In this document: positions 1-7,078 of the stretch, piece by piece
Numbering within the stretch: position 1 is the stretch's first letter
Layout: each line of letters starts with the position of its first letter
Origin: Panacagrimonas sp052387335
GTDB lineage: Bacteria > Pseudomonadota > Gammaproteobacteria > Nevskiales > Nevskiaceae
Assembly (NCBI GenBank): GCA_052387335.1
Contig: JBQTJH010000067.1
Span: 1-10,990, forward strand
Length of the DNA stretch: 10,990 nt
Reading direction: 5' to 3'
Translations under genes and position numbers: made by a program
The notes under the pieces: generated by a model
Told to the model about the DNA's origin: nothing
The model's input: only the letters and a program-made list of their open reading frames with translations
Database searches by the model: none

Positions 1-7
1 CTCCTCA

Positions 8-51
8 TGTACTTCAAGTACACCTCGTCGCTCCTTCCTTGCGCTGCGCAA
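8..51. repeat. Two odd-centred palindromes in gene-free left edge
   Basis: The first 117 bases contain no gene I can support. They hold two perfect palindromes with a single central base: TGTACTTCAAGTACA at 8-22 (7-bp arms) and TTGCGCTGCGCAA at 39-51 (6-bp arms). On the minus strand an ATG at 80-78 opens a frame that runs off the window edge (26 codons), but it has no recognisable family and no convincing ribosome site. A pair of short palindromes in an intergenic stretch could be a dispersed intergenic repeat or the base of a terminator for a gene to the left; neither can be decided from one copy. Confidence 0.4.
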
Positions 52-117
52 AAGCGACCTCCGCCGCAGCGATCATTCATATGTCAACAGACCCTAGGCT
101 GAGGCCGGAGACCGCGC

Positions 118-1053
118 ATGATCTCGGTGCTGTTCCCCGCATGGCTGGTAGGCGTGGGCACCTTCTTGCTCATGCTGGTGGTGCTGCTGTTCTGGGGTGG
201 GCTGATTCTACTGCCGGTGATGGTGCTGAAAATCCTGCTGCCGATTCCGACGCTGCAAGGACCCTTGTCGCAGTTGATGGTGAGCATTGCCAGCCAGTGG
301 GTGGCGTCCAATCAACTGGTGTTTCGCGTCATGCACGCGCCGGCCTGGCAACTCGACTACAACGCGCAACTCGACCCGCGCAAAAGTTATCTGCTGATCA
401 GCAATCACCAGAGCTGGGCCGACATCCTGATCCTGTTCGACCTGTTTCATGGGCGCACCCCCTTCCTGCGCTTCTTCCTCAAGCAGGAGCTGATCTGGGT
501 GCCGCTGGTGGGCGTGATCTGCTGGGCGCTGGACATGCCGTTCATGAAGCGTCATTCGCGTGCGGCCATCGCCGCCAATCCGGCGCTGCGTAATGAAGAC
601 CTCGCCACCACGCGGCGCTTCTGCGAGAAGTACCGAGGTCGGCCGATCACGGTGGTGAATTTCCTCGAAGGCACGCGATTCAGCGAGGCCAAGCGCGAAG
701 CCATGCGCTCGCCGTTCCGGCACCTGCTGCGGCCGAAGTCAGCCGGCCTGTCGTTCACGCTCAACGCCATGGGCGAACAGTTCGGCGGCATCGTTGACGT
801 GACGCTTGCGTATCAGCCGAGCCAGAAACGTTTGCTATGGAGCTGGTTGTGCGGCGAGCATAGCGGTATGCGTATCCATGTGGACACTGCCCCGATTCCG
901 CAGGACCTGCTGCGCGGCGATTACGAATCCGACAGCGAATTCCGCGCGCGCTTCCAGGCCTGGGTGAACGGTATCTGGGCGCGCAAGGACGCGCGCTTGG
1001 ACCGCATGCATAGCGGCACCAGTCAGACGCATACCAATCCGAGCCTCACGTAA
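118..1053 (+). CDS. YihG-type 1-acylglycerol-phosphate acyltransferase (PlsC superfamily)
   Basis: This 311-residue inner-membrane acyltransferase would move an acyl chain onto the sn-2 position of a lysophospholipid, probably lysophosphatidic acid. The LPLAT/PlsC catalytic box H-x4-D is at His97-Asp102 (NHQSWAD). The acceptor-phosphate motif EGTR is at Glu184-Arg187. Two hydrophobic segments at about residues 3-40 anchor the N terminus. Length and layout match E. coli YihG (about 310 residues), a PlsC paralogue, rather than the shorter PlsC itself. The ATG at 118 is chosen because GGAG at 107-110 lies 7 bases upstream. The MFS gene begins 27 bases after the TAA on the same strand, so they may be cotranscribed, but a functional link is not obvious. 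The exact lysophospholipid preference is unknown. Confidence 0.88.
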   Translation: MISVLFPAWLVGVGTFLLMLVVLLFWGGLILLPVMVLKILLPIPTLQGPLSQLMVSIASQWVASNQLVFRVMHAPAWQLDYNAQLDPRKSYLLISNHQSWADILILFDLFHGRTPFLRFFLKQELIWVPLVGVICWALDMPFMKRHSRAAIAANPALRNEDLATTRRFCEKYRGRPITVVNFLEGTRFSEAKREAMRSPFRHLLRPKSAGLSFTLNAMGEQFGGIVDVTLAYQPSQKRLLWSWLCGEHSGMRIHVDTAPIPQDLLRGDYESDSEFRARFQAWVNGIWARKDARLDRMHSGTSQTHTNPSLT

Positions 1054-1080
1054 GGCCATCAAGAAAAAGGGAGAGGCAGG

Positions 1081-2394
1081 ATGTTGATGGGGCTCAATCG
1101 CTACCAATGGACCGTGCTGTTCGCGGCCTGGCTGGGCTGGGGTTTCGACGTATTCGACGGCCTGCTGTTCAACTACGTGGCGCCCAATTGCGTGCCGACC
1201 CTGCTCGGCCTGGAGATCGGCTCTCCGGAAGCCAAGCAGGCCACGCTCTACTGGACCGGTCTGCTTACCGCGGTGCTACTACTGGGCTGGGCAGTGGGCG
1301 GCGTGGCCTTCGGCTGGGTATGTGATCGCATCGGCCGCAAGCGCACCCTGCTGCTGACCATGCTGATGTATTCGCTGGGCACGTTTGCCTGCGCTTTTGC
1401 GACCAGCATCGAGATGCTGCTGGTGTTCCGCATCATCACCGCGCTGGGCATCGGCGGCGAATGGGCCGCAGGCGCGGCGATGGTTGCCGAAGTGGTACCG
1501 GAAGAAAAACGCGTCGAAGCCGGTGCGCTGCTCTACACCGCTGCGCCCATGGGCCTTTTCCTGGCTACGTTCGTGAACCTGCAAGTCGCCGGAAAGTGGT
1601 TTCCGGACAGTCCGGAAGTTTCGTGGCGCTATGTGTTCCTGTTTGGTCTGATCCCGGCATTTGTCGCATTTCTAGTGCGTCTGTTCGTCAAGGAACCGGA
1701 GCGCTGGCAGAAGGTGGCGGCCAATACGGCGCCACCGCGGCTGGCAGAACTGTTTGGTCCGGCCTATCGATTGGCGACGATCTCCGGCCTGCTCATGGCC
1801 ATCGTCTGTCTGCTCATGTGGTGGAGCAACAACGCCTTCATTCCGCTGATCTCTACCGGTCTGGCGCAGACCGCGGCGGCCGATTTGGGGCTGGATCGCA
1901 GCGCAACGCTCGCGCTGGTGGAAAGCTGGAAGGCCACGGCCACCAACTATTTCAACCTGGGTGGACTGGTGGGCACCTTGCTCACCATCCCGGCGGCCAA
2001 GCTGCTGGGTCGTCGGCCGATGTTTGCGATCTACTTCATCGGCTCGGCGCTGGCAGTGTTCGCCACCTACGGCCTGGATCTGGAACCGCAGACGCGTCTG
2101 GCGATGTACTTCTTCATCGGCGTCACCGTGTTCGGCATCTTCGGCAGCTTCACCTACTATCTGCCGGAGTTGTTCCCCACGCGCCTGCGCGGCACCGGCA
2201 GTGGCTTCTGCTACAACTTCGGCCGCATCTTCGCCGCCGGCGGTCCGTTCCTGGTCGGCTACATCGCCAGCCAGGGCCTGAACGCATTCCAAACCGCCAT
2301 GGCGGTGCTGCTCTACGTCGGCTTCGTGCCGCTGGCCGGCCTGCTGCTGATGCCCTGGGTGGTGGAGACGCGAGGCCGCGCGCTGGCGGATTGA
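1081..2394 (+). CDS. MFS transporter, proton symporter type (SHS/AAHS-like)
   Basis: This 437-residue protein has about 12 predicted membrane helices and belongs to the major facilitator superfamily. The first helix carries acidic residues in GWGFDVFDG (around residues 19-27), a pattern seen in the sialate/aromatic-acid proton symporter branches, where such aspartates help couple transport to protons. The loop 2-3 signature is present as GWVCDRIGRKR, with Asp82 and the basic cluster after it. ALGIGGEWAAG in the fourth helix resembles the organic-acid MFS subgroup. A purine-rich site (GGGAGAGG, 1069-1076) lies just ahead of the ATG at 1081; an ATG at 1087 is an alternative. The substrate cannot be read from sequence: an organic acid or sugar acid is likely but unproven. 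The gene ends 13 bp from the oppositely oriented hydrolase remnant, with no obvious terminator between. Confidence 0.85.
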   Translation: MLMGLNRYQWTVLFAAWLGWGFDVFDGLLFNYVAPNCVPTLLGLEIGSPEAKQATLYWTGLLTAVLLLGWAVGGVAFGWVCDRIGRKRTLLLTMLMYSLGTFACAFATSIEMLLVFRIITALGIGGEWAAGAAMVAEVVPEEKRVEAGALLYTAAPMGLFLATFVNLQVAGKWFPDSPEVSWRYVFLFGLIPAFVAFLVRLFVKEPERWQKVAANTAPPRLAELFGPAYRLATISGLLMAIVCLLMWWSNNAFIPLISTGLAQTAAADLGLDRSATLALVESWKATATNYFNLGGLVGTLLTIPAAKLLGRRPMFAIYFIGSALAVFATYGLDLEPQTRLAMYFFIGVTVFGIFGSFTYYLPELFPTRLRGTGSGFCYNFGRIFAAGGPFLVGYIASQGLNAFQTAMAVLLYVGFVPLAGLLLMPWVVETRGRALAD

Positions 2395-2407
2395 TTCAAG
2401 CGACGCG

Positions 2408-2662
2408 TCACGCAGCCCGCGCCAGCGGCAGCAGGGCGCTGTGTGCAAGGAAATCGGTGATGTGGGTGACGGTGGCGCCGTCGGTCAACACCCGCCAGTG
2501 CCCCAGGCCGCGCGTCGCGTGAACACGCGCGTCGGGCAGACTCCGTGCAAGCCTGAGGGCGTGCGCAAAATCGACCATGTGGTCGTCCTGGTCGTGCACG
2601 ATCAGACGCGGCGGCCGCGCTTCAGACGCGCTTGCCGGGCAGGCTGTAGCTGCCCGTGGCAT
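2408..2662 (-). pseudogene. 3' remnant of an alpha/beta hydrolase
   Basis: The frame encodes 84 residues. From about residue 17 (position 2614 downwards) it reads like the C-terminal quarter of an alpha/beta hydrolase. RLIVHDQDDHMVDF looks like the strand and loop bearing the catalytic acid, and GLGHWRVL looks like the loop bearing the catalytic histidine, followed by a final helix (ITDFLAHS). The nucleophile elbow (G-x-S-x-G), the oxyanion region and the lid are absent. The homologous part begins directly after the stop codon of the thioesterase (2622), and the first 16 residues are just the thioesterase 3' end read in another frame. I therefore read it as a decayed gene whose 5' three quarters was lost when its upstream side was replaced. 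A small translated product coupled to the thioesterase cannot be excluded. Confidence 0.6.
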
Positions 2663-3050
2663 GCGCCACCAACTCTAAAGAATCACCACAACGCAGCTTG
2701 ACCTCCATCACCGCCAGCTTGCGCCCCAGCTTGAGCAGGCTGGCCTCAGCGTGGACGTCGGCCGCCACGCCTTTGCTCAGAAAATTGAGATTCAGACTCG
2801 ATGTCACCGCCATCAGCTCAGGTCCGACGTGTGACAGCACCAGCGCATACATCGCCAGATCTGCGGTGGTGAACAGCGCCGGTCCCGACACCGTGCCGCC
2901 GGGTCGCAGCATCCAACTCTTGAATGGCATGCGCACACGCGCAGATCCCGGACGCAATTCGTCGACGTGGAAGAACGGCGTGTCGGACTGGAACCCCAAG
3001 CAGATCAGCCGCTGCACCTCGTCCGCCTGCAAGACCAGTTTCAAATCCAT
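2622..3050 (-). CDS. PaaI-type hotdog-fold acyl-CoA thioesterase
   Basis: This 142-residue cytoplasmic protein matches the size of PaaI/YbgC-like hotdog thioesterases, which hydrolyse acyl-CoA or aryl-CoA esters. The hotdog helix region is recognisable as RPGGTVSGPALFTTADLAMY (residues 49-68): Gly-Gly opens the substrate pocket and Asp64 sits where this family keeps its catalytic acid. The ATG at 3050 is supported by GAGGA at 3056-3060 with a 5-base spacer. It overlaps the end of the upstream permease gene by 10 bp, which suggests translational coupling. A much longer upstream reading in the same frame exists but only runs antiparallel through the permease coding frame and has no family resemblance. 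The substrate is not determinable. Just after the stop lies a hydrolase remnant. Confidence 0.78.
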   Translation of the reverse strand: MDLKLVLQADEVQRLICLGFQSDTPFFHVDELRPGSARVRMPFKSWMLRPGGTVSGPALFTTADLAMYALVLSHVGPELMAVTSSLNLNFLSKGVAADVHAEASLLKLGRKLAVMEVKLRCGDSLELVAHATGSYSLPGKRV

Positions 3051-3781
3051 CCGAATCCTCTGAGCGAGTCGAACACCAATTTCAGCGACAGTAGCAGCAG
3101 CACCAGTTTGAACACGAGTGCGAAACGCTCGGCGCTGATCCGCGCATTGAAATATTTTCCGGTCCAGGTTCCGGCAATCACCGCCAAGCACAAGGGGATC
3201 AGTAGCTGCGGTCGCGCGAACGCGCTGTAGCCGACAAACCCATAGGCCAGCACGCGCAGACCATGTCCCAGCACCTGCGTCATCGCCAAAGTGGCAATGG
3301 TGGTTTCCTTGGTCCACTCCGGCCGCAGAAACAGACGCCCCACGAACAAGCCTGTCGCGCCCACGAACATGCCCAAACCGCCGTTGAGCGCACCAGCGAG
3401 AACAAATGAGGTCCGCGGTGGCAGCGGCGCCGCGTTATCGGCGCTTGGAATCAGCGAGGCGAGAATCAGTCCGGCCAGAATCAGCCGCACCAGATTCACG
3501 TCCGCCAGCTCGGCAAAGGGTGCGATGAGTATGGTGGCCGGCACCAAGGCCAGTGCAAACCATGCGGTCGCACGCCAGTGCACATGACGCACATAGGCCA
3601 GAGTGCGAGAGCTATTGGATACAAACTGCACTGCAGCGAACAGCGGTACCGCTTCTATCGGGGTCAATCCCGCTGCGAAAAACACCCCGATCAGGATGGT
3701 GCCGCCACCCAGCCCGGTCACGCCGGATAACGCAGACGTCAGGAACGCAAACAGCGTCAGCGTGAGGACGAGCGAATCCAA
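3041..3781 (-). CDS. TSUP (TauE/SafE) family membrane permease
   Basis: A 246-residue, very hydrophobic inner-membrane protein of the TauE/SafE/TSUP family, whose members move sulfite, sulfoacetate and other small sulfur-containing or organic anions. The family's internal duplication shows as two glycine-rich re-entrant segments: SGVTGLGGGTIL near the N terminus and GGLGMFVGATGLFVG in the middle. About eight helices are expected. The start is TTG at 3781: the only in-frame codons upstream lead straight back, 30 bases away, to the mgtE stop (3812-3814), and the first in-frame ATG lies deep inside the protein. No strong ribosome site is visible, so re-initiation after mgtE is plausible. A 12-bp palindrome GCGACCGGTCGC (3798-3809) sits in the gap. 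The transported anion is unknown. Confidence 0.82.
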   Translation of the reverse strand: MDSLVLTLTLFAFLTSALSGVTGLGGGTILIGVFFAAGLTPIEAVPLFAAVQFVSNSSRTLAYVRHVHWRATAWFALALVPATILIAPFAELADVNLVRLILAGLILASLIPSADNAAPLPPRTSFVLAGALNGGLGMFVGATGLFVGRLFLRPEWTKETTIATLAMTQVLGHGLRVLAYGFVGYSAFARPQLLIPLCLAVIAGTWTGKYFNARISAERFALVFKLVLLLLSLKLVFDSLRGFGWI

Positions 3782-3811
3782 GAGGCTAGCGGCTCGTGCG
3801 ACCGGTCGCGC

Positions 3812-4987
3812 TCACAACACCAGCACCGTCGCCAGCAACAACATCAGACCCATGCCCGCGATGTCCGTGCCGGTAGTGAGAAAAATACTCGAAGCCACGG
3901 CTGGATCGGCGCCAAAGCGGCGCAAGGCCAGCGGGACCAGCACGCCGAACATGCCCGAGATCATGCACGCGCCAGTCATGGCCAGCAGAATCACCAAGCC
4001 CAGCATCACCGCGTCAGCCTGACCGCTGTCGCGCGCGGTCCACCACATGGCCAGAGCGGCAACGGTGCCCGTGAGTAGGCCGTTCATGCTGCCCAGCGCG
4101 ACCTCTTTGCGCAGCAGCCTGGCAACAGAAAATTTATCCATATCGCCGAGCGTGATACCACGCAGGGTGATGGCCAGTGCCTGACAGCCGTTATTGCCGC
4201 TCTGTCCTGCGAGGATGGGCAGGAAGGCGGCTAGCGCCACGATCTGCGCGATGGTGCCCTCGAACACGCTGACCACGAAGCCGGCCAGAAACGCGGTGAG
4301 CAGGTTCACCTGCAGCCAGGGATGCCGCATGCGAAACGACGCCCAGATCCCGGTGTACAAGCGCTCTTGCTTGTCCACGCCGACCATCTGACCCGACTGT
4401 GCGCTGATTTCCACCGCCTGGCGTTCAAACAGGCGCCAGCCGCGCACCTGGCCGACGAGATGTTGCTCGCTGTCGACCACCGGATATACCGGATAGTGGC
4501 GCTTCAGCGCGGCCTTGATCGCGTCGCCCAACTCCATGTCCACAGCCAGCGCGAACGGATCGGGCAGCAGGATCTCGTTCAATGTATCGGTGGGTCCGGC
4601 CAGCAGCAGATCGCGAATCACCACCAGGCCCACCAGTCGCTCGTCCGGGTCGACGACATACAGATAGGTGATCTCCTCCGGCACAGCGTGAGCACGTAAT
4701 AGTTCCACCGCCTGCTGCACGGTGGTCTGCGCCTGCACCAGCACAGGCGCAATTTCCATCATCTCGTGCACTGTTCCTGCGACGGCATCGGCCAGTTCAT
4801 CCGCCGTCTGCTGTCGCAGTTCTGCCGGTAGATGCGCCTGAATCCGCTCCGCCGTGGCATACGGCAGTTCGGCCAGCACTTCGGCCACGCGTTCTGGCGG
4901 CAGACGGCTGAGCAGTTGCGCGGCATCCAGCGGCACACGGCCGCGCACCGCACGCAACAGGCGGGTCAATTCGGACGGATCGCTCAT
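3812..4987 (-). CDS. mgtE: MgtE-type Mg2+ channel/transporter
   Basis: A 391-residue inner-membrane magnesium channel of the MgtE/SLC41 family. Domain order: cytosolic N domain with helical repeats (about 1-78), two CBS modules (about 80-135 and 138-190) that sense internal Mg2+, a connecting helix (about 190-225), and a five-helix pore domain (about 228-391). The family signature in the pore is GQSGNNGCQALAITLRG (261-277). Asp375 in TTGTDIAGM lies where Thermus MgtE keeps its Mg2+-binding Asp432. The protein is shorter than the usual roughly 450 residues, mainly in the N domain. A TTG at 5008 in the same frame would add seven residues, but the ATG at 4987 has AGGGG (4996-5000) at an 8-base spacing, so it is preferred. 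It heads the minus-strand cluster with the TSUP permease and thioesterase. Confidence 0.93.
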   Translation of the reverse strand: MSDPSELTRLLRAVRGRVPLDAAQLLSRLPPERVAEVLAELPYATAERIQAHLPAELRQQTADELADAVAGTVHEMMEIAPVLVQAQTTVQQAVELLRAHAVPEEITYLYVVDPDERLVGLVVIRDLLLAGPTDTLNEILLPDPFALAVDMELGDAIKAALKRHYPVYPVVDSEQHLVGQVRGWRLFERQAVEISAQSGQMVGVDKQERLYTGIWASFRMRHPWLQVNLLTAFLAGFVVSVFEGTIAQIVALAAFLPILAGQSGNNGCQALAITLRGITLGDMDKFSVARLLRKEVALGSMNGLLTGTVAALAMWWTARDSGQADAVMLGLVILLAMTGACMISGMFGVLVPLALRRFGADPAVASSIFLTTGTDIAGMGLMLLLATVLVL

Positions 4988-5045
4988 CGGACACACCCCT
5001 GCGTTCAATCCACGATGACTGCATCATCAGCTTGCGTCTGCCTGC

Positions 5046-5076
5046 CTGACAACCGGGACCGTCGCGGTGCGAGAAT
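5046..5076 (+). promoter_or_regulatory. Weak candidate sigma70 promoter for GST gene
   Basis: In the divergent gap between mgtE and the GST gene there is CTGACA at 5046-5051 (5 of 6 to the -35 consensus) and GAGAAT at 5071-5076 (4 of 6 to the -10). The spacer is 19 bp, which is long. The expected start of transcription near 5083 would leave a leader of about 23 bases to the ATG at 5106. This is the best pair I see, but it is weak. Confidence 0.25.
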
Positions 5077-5105
5077 CGCTGCACGCCACGCAAGGACATG
5101 CCCGC

Positions 5106-5711
5106 ATGCGTCTGTATGCAATGAGCGGCTCCGGCAACTGCTGGAAGCCGGCGAGTCTGATGGACCAGCTGGGGTTGGCCTATGACTGGGTCGAGATCGA
5201 CATCCTCAACGGCGGCAGTCGCACGCCGGAGTTCCTGGCACGCAATGCCAACGGCAAGGTGCCGGTGCTGGAACTCGACGACGGTCGCTTGCTGGCGGAG
5301 TCCAACGCCATGCTGTGCTATCTGGCCGAGGGCAGCGCCCTGCTACCCGCCGAGCCCTACGCGCGAGCCAAGGTGCTGGAGTGGTTGTTCTTCGAGCAGT
5401 ATTCGCACGAACCGTATATCGCGACGGTACGCTTCTGGATCCGCTTCCTGGGCAAACAAGACGCCTGGCGGGAACGTATCAACGAGGCAATGATCAAGGG
5501 CTACGCGGCGCTGGATGTGATGGAGCACCAGCTCGCACGCACCGCGTTCCTGGCCGGCGAGCACTACAGCATCGCGGACATCGCGCTCTACGCCTACACG
5601 CATGTTGCCGATGAGGGCGGCTACGAGCTGTCGCGCTATCCGGCCCTGCGCGCCTGGATGGCGCGGCTCGAATCAAGACCCGGATTCACGCCGATGCGCG
5701 GAACCGCGTGA
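5106..5711 (+). CDS. Glutathione S-transferase family protein
   Basis: A 201-residue cytosolic GST. The N-terminal thioredoxin-like domain has the active-site region SGSGNCWK (7-14), the cis-proline loop KVPVLELDDG (Pro53), and the glutathione-binding pair Glu65-Ser66 in ESNAML. The all-helical C-terminal domain (about 85-201) carries the GST folding motif SIADIALYAY with the N-capping Asp158. Length is typical (about 200-210). The frame extends upstream to a GTG at 5067, but the ATG at 5106 starts exactly at the first strand (MRLYAMSG) and has AAGGA (5092-5096) at 9 bases, so it is preferred. Substrate class is not assignable; detoxification or reduction of electrophiles is the family expectation. 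Its 3' end faces a GFA-family gene 7 bp away. Confidence 0.88.
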   Translation: MRLYAMSGSGNCWKPASLMDQLGLAYDWVEIDILNGGSRTPEFLARNANGKVPVLELDDGRLLAESNAMLCYLAEGSALLPAEPYARAKVLEWLFFEQYSHEPYIATVRFWIRFLGKQDAWRERINEAMIKGYAALDVMEHQLARTAFLAGEHYSIADIALYAYTHVADEGGYELSRYPALRAWMARLESRPGFTPMRGTA

Positions 5712-5718
5712 GGTCGGC

Positions 5719-6123
5719 TCAGGATGGTTTCGACAGCGCGGCGAGCGCTGAACCGTGATGTTCCCAGTTCTGGCCATCGAAATCCTCGTACTCGATACGC
5801 TCGATAGAGCTCTGATCCACGCAGCGCAGATTGATCGAAAAGCCATCAGGGTTGGAACGCGGGACGTAGAAGCTCTTGATACCGCAAGTAGAGCAGAACA
5901 GATGTTGCGCCACGCCCGTATTGAATCGGTAGCCGGTCAAGGCTTCAGGTGCGGTCAGCAGCTTGAAATCCCTGCCCGGCACGATCAGATGTTCGAAGCC
6001 GGTCATGGCACAGATCGAGCAGTTGCAGCGTTGCACGTGCAGCCGCGCAGGCGCCTTGAACTCGAACCGCACGGCGCCACAGTGACACCCGCCTCGATGC
6101 AGGATTTTCTGCGTTCGGAGCAT
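5719..6123 (-). CDS. GFA-domain zinc protein (glutathione-dependent formaldehyde-activating family)
   Basis: A 134-residue cytosolic protein with the GFA/CENP-V fold. All seven zinc cysteines of the family are visible: Cys13 and Cys15 (GGCHCG), Cys33, Cys35 and Cys38 (CNCSIC), and Cys77 and Cys80 (CSTCG). The founding member, Gfa of Paracoccus, was linked to S-hydroxymethyl-glutathione formation from formaldehyde and glutathione; most family members have unknown substrates, so no reaction is claimed here. The frame stays open far upstream through dapF, but the ATG at 6123 places the first cysteine pair at the usual distance from the N terminus. There is no clear ribosome site before it. It converges with the GST gene and diverges from dapF across an AT-rich promoter region. 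Confidence 0.86.
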   Translation of the reverse strand: MLRTQKILHRGGCHCGAVRFEFKAPARLHVQRCNCSICAMTGFEHLIVPGRDFKLLTAPEALTGYRFNTGVAQHLFCSTCGIKSFYVPRSNPDGFSINLRCVDQSSIERIEYEDFDGQNWEHHGSALAALSKPS

Positions 6124-6143
6124 CTGACTTATTGAGATAGTTA

Positions 6144-6168
6144 ATTGTCTGTAACTACAAAAGACAAT
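6144..6168. promoter_or_regulatory. Inverted repeat, candidate operator at dapF promoter
   Basis: ATTGTCT (6144-6150) and AGACAAT (6162-6168) are perfect 7-bp inverted arms with 18 bp between their centres, in an AT-rich patch of an otherwise GC-rich window. The left arm covers the -35 element of the dapF promoter and the right arm touches its -10. On the other strand the right arm also gives a TTGTCT -35-like element pointing towards the GFA gene, so the site could sit on both promoters. Geometry suits a dimeric repressor; no family is assigned. Confidence 0.4.
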
Positions 6169-6173
6169 AGAAT
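6145..6173 (+). promoter_or_regulatory. Sigma70-type promoter of dapF
   Basis: TTGTCT (6145-6150, 4 of 6 to the -35 consensus) and TAGAAT (6168-6173, 5 of 6 to the -10) are separated by exactly 17 bp. Transcription would begin near 6180, giving a leader of about 34 bases before the dapF ATG at 6214. The flanking AT richness supports it. It probably also drives DUF484 and the xerC remains, since no other promoter is evident before them. Confidence 0.6.
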
Positions 6174-6213
6174 GTAACAACAATGCCGCCCTTCCGTGGC
6201 AGGATTCTCCAGC

Positions 6214-7050
6214 ATGCACCTGTCCTTCACCAAGATGCACGGGACCGGCAACGATTTCGTTGTCATTGACGCGACGCGCGCGCGATTCCAGGCCACGCCC
6301 AAGCTGCTGCGCACACTCACCGACCGTCGCTTCGGGGTCGGCTGCGATCAGGTGTTGGTGGTGGAAGCGCCGTCGTCGCCCGACGTGGATTTCGACTACC
6401 GCATCTTCAACGCCGACGGCTCCGAGGTCGGGCAATGCGGCAACGGCTCACGCTGTCTGGCGCGCTTCGTGGCCGAGCAGGGCCTTTCCGACAAGCCTCG
6501 TCTGCGTGTGCGAACCCGCACGTCCACCCTCGAACTGCAATGCCTCGACGATGGCCAGGTCACGGTCAATATGGGCGCGCCGCGCTTCGAACCGCGCGAC
6601 ATCCCCTTGCTAGCGCCCGAACGACGCGCGCGCTACGCGCTGGATGTAGACGGTCAGCACCTCGAATTCGGCGCGGTCAGCATGGGCAATCCGCATCTGG
6701 TGATGGAAGTGCCGGATGTGGACAGCGCGCCGGTCGGCACACTCGGCCCGCAGCTGGAGCCGCACGCCAATTTTCCGGAACGGGTCAATGTTGGCTTTCT
6801 GCAGATCGTGTCGCGCACCCACGTGCGCTTGCGCGTGTTCGAGCGTGGCGCCGGCGAAACCCTGGCTTGCGGCAGCGGCGCCTGCGCCGCGGTCGTGGTA
6901 GGTCGCTTGTGGAACCAGCTGGACGCGCGCGTCACCGTCGACGTGCGCGGCGGGCAATTGCAGCTGGAGTGGCAGGGCGAAGGGCAGCCAGTGCTGATGA
7001 CCGGTCCGGCGACAACCGTATTCAAGGGAGAACTCGAATGGCAGGAGTGA
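6214..7050 (+). CDS. dapF: Diaminopimelate epimerase
   Basis: A 278-residue cytosolic, cofactor-independent epimerase converting LL-diaminopimelate to meso-diaminopimelate, the penultimate step to lysine and the source of the peptidoglycan cross-linking residue. The two catalytic cysteines of the family are present: Cys75 in GQCGNGSRC and Cys219 in ACGSGACA, one from each of the two pseudo-symmetric halves. The N-terminal substrate loop TKMHGTGNDF (6-15) is also intact, as is ADGSEVGQCGNG leading into the active site. Length matches the family (about 274-280). A GTG at 6196 is in frame, but the ATG at 6214 has AGGA (6201-6204) at 9 bases and matches the usual N terminus. DUF484 follows after 28 bp, as in the enterobacterial dapF-yigA-xerC order. 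Confidence 0.97.
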   Translation: MHLSFTKMHGTGNDFVVIDATRARFQATPKLLRTLTDRRFGVGCDQVLVVEAPSSPDVDFDYRIFNADGSEVGQCGNGSRCLARFVAEQGLSDKPRLRVRTRTSTLELQCLDDGQVTVNMGAPRFEPRDIPLLAPERRARYALDVDGQHLEFGAVSMGNPHLVMEVPDVDSAPVGTLGPQLEPHANFPERVNVGFLQIVSRTHVRLRVFERGAGETLACGSGACAAVVVGRLWNQLDARVTVDVRGGQLQLEWQGEGQPVLMTGPATTVFKGELEWQE

Positions 7051-7078
7051 GGGGCGCAATGCTTCGGGACATCGCGGC

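Noticed and set aside
82..87. Perfect TTGACA -35 element on the minus strand
   Set aside because: No acceptable -10 lies 16-19 bp downstream on that strand, and no supported gene follows before the window edge.
39..593. 184-codon plus frame across the start of the acyltransferase
   Set aside because: The overlapping frame at 118-1053 has intact catalytic motifs and a ribosome site; this one has none.
1461..2522. 353-codon plus frame and 258-codon minus frame over the MFS gene
   Set aside because: Both overlap the recognised transporter in other frames, and neither shows domain-like sequence.
3051..3317. N-terminal extension of the thioesterase to 231 residues
   Set aside because: The extra 89 residues are the permease gene read in another frame; the ATG at 3050 has a good ribosome site and gives the normal family length.
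6124..6435. N-terminal extension of the GFA protein to 238 residues
   Set aside because: The added part is antisense to dapF and its promoter; the zinc cysteines begin at the usual distance from the ATG at 6123.
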